Origin: an uncultured delta proteobacterium
GTDB taxonomy: Bacteria; Myxococcota; Myxococcia; Myxococcales; 40CM-4-68-19
Assembly: GCA_903911145.1 (NCBI GenBank)
Contig: CAIWCD010000024.1
Span: 186,001 to 250,000, forward strand
Reading direction: 5' to 3'
Length of the DNA: 64,000 nt
Position numbers and translations under genes: made by a program. Positions 47,486 through 55,900 of this stretch are shown here, piece after piece. Numbering within the stretch: the first letter of the stretch is position 1; every line of letters starts with the position of its first letter. The notes under the pieces are model-generated. The model worked only from the letters and a program-made list of their open reading frames with translations, did no database searches and was not told where the DNA came from.

Positions 47486-47557
47486 GTCGTGGCTACCCCA
47501 CTCACTTCGAACCTAGCCTTCGGGAGAGATCCCAAGAAGGTCGAGAAGCGTCCACCG

Positions 47558-48229
47558 ATGGCCCAGCACCAGATCATCCGCGACGTTGGCCAGACACTGC
47601 TTGGCGTGCTTCGCGCCGAGTTGTCGGCCCAGCGCTCGAAGGCGAAGGCCCTGTTGGCTACGCCGACGCCGGAGTTCCTGCGCAAGAGTGCGCCGGCGCT
47701 GGTGCTGTACCTGTACGACTTGCGCGGAAACCAGCACACGCTTCAGGGTGAGCACTGGCAGCGCGAAGAAGAGATCGTCGACGATAACGGCGACGCGCAC
47801 ATCGTCGTCTACGAGCGGCCGCTCGAACTCGAGTTGCGCTATCTGCTTTGCGCCAACTGCGAAGAGCTGGCCGACGAACATGAGCTGCTCGCCATCGGCA
47901 TGAAGGCGCTCCTCGAAAACCAGCTCATCACGGCGGCCAATCTGTCAGGCGATTCGTGGACTGACCAGGACAAGCTTCACGTTGTCCACGACCAGGAGTT
48001 CGACCTGCAGACCTGCCGCGCGGTCTTCGGCGGATTCGGCGCCGGACCGAAGGTTGCCGTCGGCTATCGCTCCAAGGTTCGCCTTGCGTCAATGCGGGAA
48101 CTGTCGCGCAGCAAGCGCGTCCGGCAGCGACATATCGATGTCTTTGACCCACTTCGTCCACCCCCAGGCAGCGTGACCGCCAAGGAGCTGGGGTTGGAGG
48201 CGAAACCGAAGCTGGTTTCGAAGAAGTAA
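47558..48229 (+). CDS. DUF4255 tail-terminator protein (Afp16/Pvc16-like)
   Basis: The protein has 223 residues from ATG 47558, where the family's own N-terminus begins (IIRDVGQTLLGVLRAEL). An in-frame GTG at 47489 would add 23 residues and lies upstream of the likely transcript start. APALVLYLYDLRGNQ and ERPLELELRYLLCANCEELA, then D-E-H-E-L-L, match DUF4255 (N-L-Y-L-Y-x-x, P-x-x-L-D-L-x-Y-L). In Afp and PVC the homologue caps the tube and sheath at the end away from the baseplate. It sits directly before sheath 1. Confidence 0.88.
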   Translation: MAQHQIIRDVGQTLLGVLRAELSAQRSKAKALLATPTPEFLRKSAPALVLYLYDLRGNQHTLQGEHWQREEEIVDDNGDAHIVVYERPLELELRYLLCANCEELADEHELLAIGMKALLENQLITAANLSGDSWTDQDKLHVVHDQEFDLQTCRAVFGGFGAGPKVAVGYRSKVRLASMRELSRSKRVRQRHIDVFDPLRPPPGSVTAKELGLEAKPKLVSKK

Positions 48230-48247
48230 ACATCCTTGGAGAAACCT

Positions 48248-48340
48248 GTGGCCATCATGCGTCTGCATCTCAACAGTAGGTCCCCACGCGAAGCCGCCTC
48301 CCTTGTGCGGTTTCCACCCACTGAAGCGAAGGAGCAGTAA
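48248..48340 (+). CDS. Possible 30-residue leader peptide before sheath 1
   Basis: A GTG at 48248 has TTGGAG upstream at good spacing and opens a 30-codon frame (MAIMRLHLNSRSPREAASLV, then ten more residues). It ends in TAA 2 nt before the sheath ATG; the sheath Shine-Dalgarno GGAG lies inside its last codons. The layout suits translational coupling. There is no homology I recognise, and it may be fortuitous. Confidence 0.3.
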   Translation: MAIMRLHLNSRSPREAASLVRFPPTEAKEQ

Positions 48341-48342
48341 AC

Positions 48343-49578
48343 ATGGCAACGTCGTATCTCTCCCCTGGCGTCTACATCGAGGAAGTTGACCGCGGAACCA
48401 AGCCCATCGAGGCCGTCGGAACATCGACTGCGGCCTTCATTGGCGAGTCATCGGTCGGCCCCACCAACGAGGCCGTTCTCGTCACCAACTGGGCGCAGTA
48501 CACGCGCACGTTCGGCGATTTCGCGCACTCGACCCACCTCTCCCACGCGGTCTACGGCTTCTTCAACAACGGCGGAACCAAGGCGTTCATCTGCAACGTC
48601 TCGCCGAAGACGATGACGCCTGAGCAGGCCGCAAAGGAGGCCGAGAAGAAGGAGTCCGAGGCGAAGGCCGCTCCGGCTGGCAAAGCTGCTCCGGCCGCCG
48701 CTCCTGCCGCCGCCGCTGGCGTGAATCCCGCGCTCTTCATCGGCAAGGATGAGGGTCCGGGCCGCCGCACGGGCCTGAACGTCTTCAATGACATCTCCGA
48801 GATCAGCCTCGTGATGGCGCCTGGCCAGTCTGAGCCGGCGATCCAGGACGCGGTCATCTCGCACTGCGAGAACAACAAGTACCGCTTCGCGATTCTCGAC
48901 GCGGCGGAAGAGCTCGGCAAGGACGGCATCGCGAAGATGCCGAAGCCGCGCGACTCGCAGTACGCCGCCTACTACTTCCCGTGGATCCAGGTCTATGACC
49001 CGGAGAAGGGCAACATCTTCGTTCCGCCCTCGGGCCACATGGCCGGCATCTACGCTCGCTCCGACTCTGAGCGCGGCGTGCACAAGGCCCCGGCGAACGA
49101 GATCGTTCGCGGAGCCCTCGGCCTGCGCTACAACATCACGCGCCCGGAGCAGGACTTCCTCAACCCGCGCGGCATCAACTGCATCCGGAACATGGGCGAC
49201 CGTGGCATCCGCGTGTGGGGCGCGCGCACCATCTCGAGCGACCCGTCGTGGCGTTACATCAACGTCCGCCGCCTGTTCCTCATGATCGAGCAGTCGATCG
49301 AAATCGGAACGCAGTGGGTCGTCTTCGAGCCGAACAGCGAGACCCTGTGGAAGCGCGTCACGCGCGACATCACGGCGTTCCTGCTCCGCATCTACAACTC
49401 GGGCGCCCTCATGGGCAAGACGCCGGAAGAGGCGTTCTTCGTCAAGTGCGACGCCGAGACCAATCCCCCTGAGGTTGTCGACGCCGGCCAGATGGTCTGC
49501 GAAATCGGCATCAGCCCGGTCAAGCCGGCGGAATTCGTCATCTTCCGCATCGGCCAGATGGCAGGCCAGGCGAAGTAA
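48343..49578 (+). CDS. Contractile tail sheath protein 1
   Basis: The protein has 411 residues; AAGGAGCAG precedes the ATG. The N-terminus SYLSPGVYIEEVDRGTKPIE and GTSTAAFIGESSVGP, then H-A-V-Y-G-F-F-N-N-G-G, are standard for CIS sheaths. The C-terminus has WVVFEPNSETLWKRVTRDI, a KCDAETNPPE segment and ISPVKPAEFVIFRIGQ. A 35-residue Ala/Lys-rich insert (about 105-140) lies between the N-terminal and central parts. Sheath subunits form the contractile outer cylinder. The second sheath gene lies 1.4 kb downstream. Confidence 0.96.
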   Translation: MATSYLSPGVYIEEVDRGTKPIEAVGTSTAAFIGESSVGPTNEAVLVTNWAQYTRTFGDFAHSTHLSHAVYGFFNNGGTKAFICNVSPKTMTPEQAAKEAEKKESEAKAAPAGKAAPAAAPAAAAGVNPALFIGKDEGPGRRTGLNVFNDISEISLVMAPGQSEPAIQDAVISHCENNKYRFAILDAAEELGKDGIAKMPKPRDSQYAAYYFPWIQVYDPEKGNIFVPPSGHMAGIYARSDSERGVHKAPANEIVRGALGLRYNITRPEQDFLNPRGINCIRNMGDRGIRVWGARTISSDPSWRYINVRRLFLMIEQSIEIGTQWVVFEPNSETLWKRVTRDITAFLLRIYNSGALMGKTPEEAFFVKCDAETNPPEVVDAGQMVCEIGISPVKPAEFVIFRIGQMAGQAK

Positions 49579-49594
49579 TCAGAGCTGACTCTGC

Positions 49595-49634
49595 GATGGG
49601 GCTCGCTTCGGCAGGTTTGGAGCGAGTCCCCATC
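49595..49634 (+). terminator. Stem-loop between sheath 1 and tube 1
   Basis: GATGGGGCTCGCT (49595-49607) pairs with AGCGAGTCCCCATC (49621-49634), 13 bp with one bulged base, 17 nt after the sheath stop. No T-tract. More likely an mRNA-stability or partial-termination element, since tube 1 follows on the same strand. Confidence 0.5.
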
Positions 49635-49703
49635 CTGGCGGTTCTGCGCAGTGTGTAGTGGTGGTCCCGGAGGCGACAAACCTACCGGGATGCCGTGCAC
49701 GAT

Positions 49704-49722
49704 ACACCCCATGACGGGGTGT
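49704..49722 (+). promoter_or_regulatory. Hairpin immediately upstream of the tube 1 ribosome site
   Basis: ACACCCC (49704-49710) pairs with GGGGTGT (49716-49722) around a 5-nt loop. It ends a few bases before the Shine-Dalgarno AGGAG of tube 1. It may protect the 5' end of a processed tube mRNA. Confidence 0.45.
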
Positions 49723-49742
49723 CCAAACGAGGAGAATCACAC

Positions 49743-50213
49743 ATGGCAACTCCGTTGAACAATCGTCAGAACGTCGGCGGCCGTCTGAAGAACTCGGGCG
49801 ACTACAATCTCTCAACCAAGTTCTCCGTCGAGATCGCCGGCCGCGTCGTCGGCTCGATCATCTCGGTTGACGGCCTCGAGCACTCGCACGAGACGGTCGA
49901 GTACAAGGACCCCGAGGACATGACCACCCGGTACCGCCCGGGTAACAACAAGACCACGCGCATCAAGATCACGCGTGAGTGGTCGAACGACACGACCTTC
50001 ATCGACTGGTATCAGACGGTCGTGCAGGGCAACACCGATCGCCGCACGATCACGGTTTCGCTCCTCTCGGACAGCGGCCAGGCGACGATGGGCCTGAACT
50101 TCTACAACGCCTATCCTGAGACGTATGCCTTCCCGAGCTTCAAGTCGATGGGTTCCGCGCACGCGATCGAGTCGCTGACGTGCGTCTACGAGAACTTCGA
50201 CTACAAGAAGTAG
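49743..50213 (+). CDS. Contractile tail tube protein 1 (gp19-like)
   Basis: The protein has 156 residues from ATG 49743, with AGGAG upstream. STKFSVEIAGRVVGSIISVD, then G-L-E-H-S-H-E-T-V-E-Y-K-D, and ITREWSNDTTFIDWYQTVVQ match the T4 gp19-like/Afp1 tube family. Hexameric rings of it stack into the inner tube. Stem-loops flank the gene on both sides, consistent with high, separate expression. Confidence 0.95.
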   Translation: MATPLNNRQNVGGRLKNSGDYNLSTKFSVEIAGRVVGSIISVDGLEHSHETVEYKDPEDMTTRYRPGNNKTTRIKITREWSNDTTFIDWYQTVVQGNTDRRTITVSLLSDSGQATMGLNFYNAYPETYAFPSFKSMGSAHAIESLTCVYENFDYKK

Positions 50214-50219
50214 TCGGAC

Positions 50220-50237
50220 GCGCTCTTTAAAGAGCGC
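50220..50237 (+). terminator. 18-bp palindromic hairpin just after tube 1
   Basis: GCGCTCTTTAAAGAGCGC is a perfect palindrome 7 nt after the tube stop codon. It could fold as a 7-bp stem with a TTAA loop. It is the first of two consecutive hairpins. Confidence 0.45.
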
Positions 50238-50253
50238 AGCTAAGATTCATCTG

Positions 50254-50295
50254 GCCCCGAGAGTTCCCCGCTTGAGTCGGGAGGGCTCTCGGGGC
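50254..50295 (+). terminator. Second hairpin after tube 1
   Basis: GCCCCGAGAG (50254-50263) pairs perfectly with CTCTCGGGGC (50286-50295); further pairs are possible inside the 22-nt loop. AATTTTG follows about 20 nt later. With the preceding palindrome it may end or stabilise the tube 1 message. Confidence 0.5.
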
Positions 50296-50356
50296 TAGAC
50301 TTATCGACTCAATTTTGTGCGCTCCACCCTCGCCACATCCAGAGGATACATCCGCG

Positions 50357-50743
50357 ATGGCCTTCAAGACCGAATTCGAATTCACGCTTCCCAAGGGCTT
50401 CGTCGACGACAAGGGCGATCTGCACCGCAAGGGCTCGATGCGCCTCGCGACGGCCAAGGATGAGATCGTCCCGCTGCAAGATTTCCGCGTGAAGAACAAC
50501 CGCGCCTATCTCGTGATCATTCTGCTCTCTCGCGTCATCACCAAGCTCGGCACGATGAAGGAAGGCGAGCTCACGACTGGCACTGTCGAGTCGCTCTTCT
50601 CCGCCGATCTCTCTTATTTGCAAGAGTTCTATCGCCAGATCAACGAGAGCGGCACGGCGAACGTTGGCGCCAAGTGCCCCTCGTGCGGTCAGGAGTTCCA
50701 GGTCGACATCGGCACTGGGGCGACCGCGCTGGGGGAATCGTAA
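50357..50743 (+). CDS. CIS tail assembly protein with CxxC pair
   Basis: The protein has 128 residues from ATG 50357. The N-terminus FEFTLPKGFVDDKGDLHRKG, then S-M-R-L-A-T-A-K-D-E, and LVIILLSRVITKLG, then L-F-S-A-D-L-S-Y-L-Q-E, are typical of the short protein next to the tube in many CIS loci (phage tail assembly/Mu gp41-like). The C-terminus has a CPSCGQEF half-zinc motif with no second pair, so any metal would be shared between subunits. It probably acts as a chaperone or connector. Confidence 0.8.
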   Translation: MAFKTEFEFTLPKGFVDDKGDLHRKGSMRLATAKDEIVPLQDFRVKNNRAYLVIILLSRVITKLGTMKEGELTTGTVESLFSADLSYLQEFYRQINESGTANVGAKCPSCGQEFQVDIGTGATALGES

Positions 50744-50913
50744 GCTACCCGCTGGATCGGATCTCCAGCGAGGTAGCGTATATCGCGTATCACTTCCACT
50801 GGGGCCTCGAGGAGATCCTTGCGATGGAGCACAAGGAGCGCCACATGTGGATCCAGGAAGTGAGCGATATCAATCACCGGATCAACGAGTCCTCGAAAGA
50901 GACGCCGCTCTAG
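50674..50913 (+). CDS. DUF6760-like small CIS protein with unusual start
   Basis: The conserved part begins at about 50740 with SYPLDRISSEVAYIAYHFHW, then E-E-I-L-x-M-E-H, matching the small DUF6760-type proteins beside CIS tube genes. At the expected start, overlapping the previous stop, the codon is GTA (50740), not GTG, and the codon before it is ATC. The only canonical upstream starts are GTG 50674 or GTG 50683, which overlap the previous gene by about 70 nt in another frame. The real product may be 57-58 residues from a rare start. The end at 50913 is certain. Confidence 0.7.
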   Translation: MPLVRSGVPGRHRHWGDRAGGIVSYPLDRISSEVAYIAYHFHWGLEEILAMEHKERHMWIQEVSDINHRINESSKETPL

Positions 50914-50973
50914 CGTCTTACGGACCGTTGAGCCGCTCCAGAACAGCAGGCATTGCGCTAGGAGCGCGGACGC

Positions 50974-52224
50974 ATGTCGAGCCTCTATAAATCGCCGGGC
51001 GTTCACATCGAGTCGGCGGGCGACCGGTACATTCCGCTCGAGCGCGTGCGCACGGGTGTCTGCGCGTTTCTTGGCGTCACGTCGAAGGGGGCGCGCAACG
51101 AGCCCACCAAGATCGGCTCGTGGGAGCAGTACAAGAAGCTGTTCGGCGATGACGAGAGTCACATGGCGCAGGGCGTGCGGGGCTTCTTCGCCAATGGCGG
51201 GAGCGAAGCATACGTCCTCAATATCGCGCCGGCCGGCGGACTCGACCCCGTGCCCGACGATTACATCGGCAACCAGGGGAGCGAAGAGCGCGGGCTGCGC
51301 AAGCTCGAGCGCCTCGATGACGTCGACCTGATCGCCGCTCCCGATCTCGCTGGCCAGTACGGCAAGTCAGTCGGATTTCCCGAGCGCTCCAACGTGCTCG
51401 CCGTCCAGCGCGCAATCGTCGATCATTGCGAACTTCTCCACGACCGGTTCGCCATCCTCGATGCGCCGCGCAACTTGTCCGTCGACGAGGTCCTGGCGTG
51501 GCGGAAGAATTTCGATAGCTCGCACGCGGCGCTCTACTACCCGTGGATCAAAGTGCGCATCGGGGAGAACGTCGGCGAGCCGATCCCTCCATCGGGTCAC
51601 GTCGCGGGCCTGTTCGCACAGTACGACAAGAGCGAGGGCGTCCACCGCGCCGCTGCAAACGTGAAGCTCGAGGGGATTGTCGATGTCGCGACCCGCCTGA
51701 AGAAGCGCGAGCGCGACCACCTCTTCGATCACCAGATCAACACGCTCGTGCCCTTTCCCGGTCGCGGCTTGCGCACCTGGGGAGCCCGAACGCTCTCGAG
51801 CGACGCGCAGTGGAAGCAAATCAACGTGCGCCGCATCTTCATTCTGGTTCGCAAGAGCATCGACATCTACGCCCAGTGGGTGGTGTTCGAGCCGAACGAG
51901 CCGTCGCTCTGGAAGAAGCTGACCCGCTCGATTGAAGTCTTTCTCGGCGACCTCTGGACGGAGGGCGCACTGCTCGGCGCGAGCAAGGGCGAGGCCTTCT
52001 ACGTCAAGTGCGACGAGGAGACGAATCCTCCAGAGACGCGGGATGTCGGGCAGCTGATCGTCGAGATCGGCATCTCGCCCGTGCGTCCCGCGGAGTACAT
52101 CATCGTGCGCATCCACCAGTTCACGCGCGAGCACACGGACGCCGACAAGGAGGCCTCGGATGAAGAGGCCAAACTGGAATCAGCGCGGGCGGCAGAGGCA
52201 GCGCGGGCGGCGGCGGAAGGCTAG
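50974..52224 (+). CDS. Contractile tail sheath protein 2
   Basis: The protein has 416 residues. SLYKSPGVHIESAGDRYIPL, GVCAFLGVTSKGARNEPTKI, and V-R-G-F-F-A-N-G-G mark the sheath N-terminus. The C-terminus parallels sheath 1 (WVVFEPNEPSLWKKL, KCDEETNPPE, ISPVRPAEYIIVRIHQF) and adds a 30-residue acidic, Ala-rich tail. It is clearly diverged from sheath 1, not a recent copy. Multiple sheaths are normal in Afp/PVC-type loci, where minor sheaths form the first rings on the baseplate. Confidence 0.95.
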   Translation: MSSLYKSPGVHIESAGDRYIPLERVRTGVCAFLGVTSKGARNEPTKIGSWEQYKKLFGDDESHMAQGVRGFFANGGSEAYVLNIAPAGGLDPVPDDYIGNQGSEERGLRKLERLDDVDLIAAPDLAGQYGKSVGFPERSNVLAVQRAIVDHCELLHDRFAILDAPRNLSVDEVLAWRKNFDSSHAALYYPWIKVRIGENVGEPIPPSGHVAGLFAQYDKSEGVHRAAANVKLEGIVDVATRLKKRERDHLFDHQINTLVPFPGRGLRTWGARTLSSDAQWKQINVRRIFILVRKSIDIYAQWVVFEPNEPSLWKKLTRSIEVFLGDLWTEGALLGASKGEAFYVKCDEETNPPETRDVGQLIVEIGISPVRPAEYIIVRIHQFTREHTDADKEASDEEAKLESARAAEAARAAAEG

Positions 52225-52470
52225 CCGAGGGTCGAGTTGCGGCAGCTTGATTCCGTTCGGCCTGCGGCGTGGTGGGCTGACGGCGGCTTGTCTGGGTCGC
52301 TGACACTCAAGAGAACCTGTGTCTGGGCAAGCGGTTGCGACTGGTGGCCGCGTCCATTGGCGGCTACCCCCTAGTCAGCCTGTTCCATCCATGGTAGACT
52401 GTCGCGAGCTGAAGGGCTGTCCTCAAGTCGTGCGCGTTTGCGCAGCTTCGGGGCGCTCCGGAGGAACTGC

Positions 52471-52923
52471 ATGGCCCCGCCTGGAAAGCGACGCGATCCG
52501 CACACAACCTCCTCGTTCAAGGTTGAGATCGACAACATCGAGGTCGCGACGTTCCGGAAAGTCTCGGGCGTCAAGAGCGAGACCGAGGTGTTCGAGTACC
52601 AGGAGGGAGGCAACAATGAGACGATCTACAAGCTCATTGGGCAGACCAAGTATTCGAACGTGATCCTCTCGATCGGCTTCACCGCAGACCCGTCGTTCTT
52701 CAAGTGGCGCGATGAGGTGCATACGAGCGGTGGCAGCGGGAAGATCTCCCGTCGCAATGGCTCCATCGTGCAGCTCGATCGCGATGGCAAGACCGAGATC
52801 AGCCGCTGGAACTTCCAGAAGGCCTGGCCGGTGCGCTGGGAGATGAGCGACTTCGACACTTCGTCGGGGCAGGCGACCATCGAGACGATCGAGCTGGCTG
52901 TCGAGCGGATCGTCAAGGCTTAG
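52471..52923 (+). CDS. Contractile tail tube protein 2 (gp19-like)
   Basis: The protein has 150 residues from ATG 52471, with GGAGGA 6 nt upstream. SSFKVEIDNIEVATFRKVSG, then E-Y-Q-E-G-G-N-N-E-T, and NVILSIGFTADPSFFKWRDE match the gp19-like family. This is the Afp5-like second tube protein, probably the first ring that joins the tube to the LysM/gpV hub. The 246-nt gap before it contains no gene I can support and no strong promoter. Confidence 0.94.
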   Translation: MAPPGKRRDPHTTSSFKVEIDNIEVATFRKVSGVKSETEVFEYQEGGNNETIYKLIGQTKYSNVILSIGFTADPSFFKWRDEVHTSGGSGKISRRNGSIVQLDRDGKTEISRWNFQKAWPVRWEMSDFDTSSGQATIETIELAVERIVKA

Positions 52924-52968
52924 GGCAAGCGGTTTCGAAGCGCGGCTTTGCGAGACCAAGAGGCGAAG

Positions 52969-55900
52969 ATGTCCGAGAGCACGGTCGAGACGACGACGAG
53001 CGGAGTGTCCCTGGAGAGCATTCTCTGGGCCGCCGCGGAGCGCTGGAGCGACGAGCCAGGGCTGGTCGATCGCGCGGAGTTTGCGGATTACATCTTCGAC
53101 GCCTGGGGCGCGGATTCCCCGAGCGAGGAGTTCGTATCGCGCTTCTTCGACGGCGACCCGACAATCGCCCGTCCGAGTGACATGGCGGAGGCGGTCTCGC
53201 GTGCATCGCGCAGCCGCATGCACACGTACAACTTCGACCTCAACCGGCTCGAGTACGTGGTGATCGAAGACGCGGAACAGGTCGTGCTCGTCAGCGACGA
53301 CGGACAGTTCGCGCTGCCGAACGATGACTACGTTCTGCGCGCGATCGAGCGCGCGATCATCCCCGGAACGAAGGAGCCGCTCAACAGCAGCGGGCCCTAT
53401 TCGCGCAAGCAGGACGGGACGCCGCGCGCCTACTTCGTGCGCCGCTCCGGGGAGATTTTTGCTATCGACGTCGAGCAGCTCTCGAAGACGGTTCAGCAGG
53501 CGCAGCGCGACCTCAAGCCGGTCTTCGCGCCCGTCCTCGAGCAGGTGAACGACCGTCTGATGCCGTTCAATCCGACGCGCACGGCGATGATGCCCAATCG
53601 AGAGGTCGAACTGTTGCGCAAGGAGCCGCGCATCTCGACCTGGATAGCGCCTCCTCCGCGAAAGCGTCTCGTGAGCGGACCCGTCTCGGCGCTGGGCGCG
53701 GGGCTTGACGCGCCTGCCAACGCTGACACCGCAGTGCTGCTGCTCCTGCCGGACGGGACCCTTGCTCGACCGGTGATCGGCTCGGGGAGCCGCTGGCGCG
53801 ACATGGTGAGCGATTGGACCGCTCGCGCTGCGATGATCTCGGTCGACGCGTCTGCGCGCCCAGACGCGGTGATGGACGAGCGGCGCTACGCCATCCAGAC
53901 CGATCGCGTGGTCGCCATCTTCTCGGGCGTGCGCACGTCTGCGGAATCGGACGACGCACCGGGCGAACTCGGGTTTACTTCGCAGACGCGAGGCGAGGCG
54001 ATTGCTGCCGCGCGCATGCTGCAGGCCAACATTCGCGTCCTCGGCGACGACGACCTCGCGCAGGCCGTTCTGGGCGGGGCCCAGCTGGTCTCTGGATTGG
54101 CCGCACCGATCATTGCCGATGCCCGGACCGGCACCGGCTTCTGGCTGCAGCCAGAAATCTACTTCCAGCCGTCGAGCAGCGATCGCGACTATGCCTCGCG
54201 AGAGGTGTCGCTGCGTTCCGATGGTTACTCCAACGCCGCGCTTGAGAACCAGTTGGCAGCCCCGCAGCAGGAGTTCGTCTCCGCGCAGGGCGCGACGAGC
54301 GACATTTCGAGCGGAGCCACGAGCGATCCATGGTCCAACTGGGCGCTTCAAGCCGGAGGCCAGCTTGATCCTGCGGTCGCCTCGACGGCGCTGCGGAATC
54401 GCGATGTCGAAGGCGGCAGCGTCTCGGTTCCGACGGACCCCAGCGCTCTGACACGCTTTGCTCGCCGAGACCGCGAGATCGGCGCTGGCGTCGACGCGGC
54501 CAGCTCGTCGGCCGCTTTTTCGGCGCTGGGCGAGGGTGCTCCCATTCGGATGCCGAGCGAGCGCGTAATTGCGTTCCGTGCGCCCGACGGTGCATTGGTG
54601 TTCCAGCCGCAGGCCAACACGCAGGTCCGCCTCGCTTCCGTCCACCGTTCGGTCGGTGATGCAGACGACCTTCCCAGCGGCGCCGTTGCCTTCGCGCCGT
54701 CTCCGCGGCGTTTCTCGGCCTCGATCGGTACGCGGTCTGGTGCACTCCCGGCAACGGCGCTTGCAGCCCTCGCGACGGCGCTCAATCGCACTGCCGCCGC
54801 GAGTGGCTACAAGCTCCCACGCGTCCTCTCGCTGGATTCCGCTGAGGATGCGATTCCCGTGGGGCGCGCCATCTCCTCCTCGCTCTCGGAGTACGCGCCG
54901 CAGCGCTCGCGGGCGATGCTCACGGAAACGCCACAGCTGACCGGATCGGTTGGGCGGATGGTCCTGTCTCTTCCGTTCCCGAGCGCTGGCGAAGTTGTCG
55001 TCGGCGCCGATCTCGACGAGGCGCTCCAGGCGTGGATGGTCGCTCCGGCCGTCTCCGTCGGAGACACCGCGTCGGCGTTTGCGAGCGGCGGCTATTCGCA
55101 GGTGAGCACTCCGGGCGCGAGCTTCATGGGCGGGGCAGTCGGCGGAGCAGTCGCTGGCGGCCTCGCGCTGCAAAGCTTCGGATCCTCAGGGTACTCCGCA
55201 CCAGCGCTCTCGAACGCCGAATTGGTGTCGAGCGGCAATGGCGGGTCGTTCGAATCGCTGAGCAGCGATGGTGTGTCGGGCGGTGCTGCGTCTGGTGGCT
55301 CCGTGTCCGGTCTCGACGCGGCTGCGTTGACCGTGCCGTCGCTCTCTGGCCCAGGGTTTGTCGTTGCCGCCGCTGGTGCAACCCAGACGGTGTTCTCCGA
55401 CAGTCCGATTGATCTGGCCGCGCAACATGGCTCAGCTCGGGCGCTGGCGGACCGCGCGCTCTTTGCTCTGCAGATCCCTGGTGCAGCGGACAGCCTCGCC
55501 TCGCGCGCAGCGTTGGCGCGGCTCCCTCGATTGCTCTCCCGCGCCCTTGGCGCCTCCGGTAGCTGGATGCCAGGTGCGGGCACCCCGCTGCCTCAGCCAG
55601 TGCGCGACTTTGCGCTCTCCGGACCGTTTGATCTCCCCGAGCTTGCCGCGATCGGCCCGATACCGGAGCGCGACGCGGGTGCACCGGTCCCGACTCGGGT
55701 GCTGAATCCGGGCGAGGAAGAGATCGAAATTCCCATGCCGCTCTGGACGCAGATGGGACGGGGCCGTCTCTCGTCGACCGATGCGATCATGGCGTCGCCA
55801 CGGATGCCTCCGGGGCTTGCGCCGCCCCTCGGCGTCTATCGTCTGGTCTCTCCTGAGCCGGTTGACTTCACCGCGGGCGCGCCCGAGTCGACGCCGGGCA

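Noticed and set aside
47489-47557. Longer DUF4255 protein starting at GTG 47489.
   Set aside because: No ribosome site, the extra residues precede the family's normal N-terminus, and a likely transcript start lies just downstream of it.
48230-48342. A GG/GC pair resembling a sigma-54 promoter near TGGCCATCATGCG.
   Set aside because: The spacing between the GG and GC elements is too long for the -24/-12 rule. I found no sound sigma-54 site ahead of any CIS gene.
50974-52923. Second sheath/tube pair as a recent duplication or assembly repeat.
   Set aside because: Sequences differ throughout, including insert and tail positions. Two or more diverged sheaths and tubes are normal in Afp-type loci.
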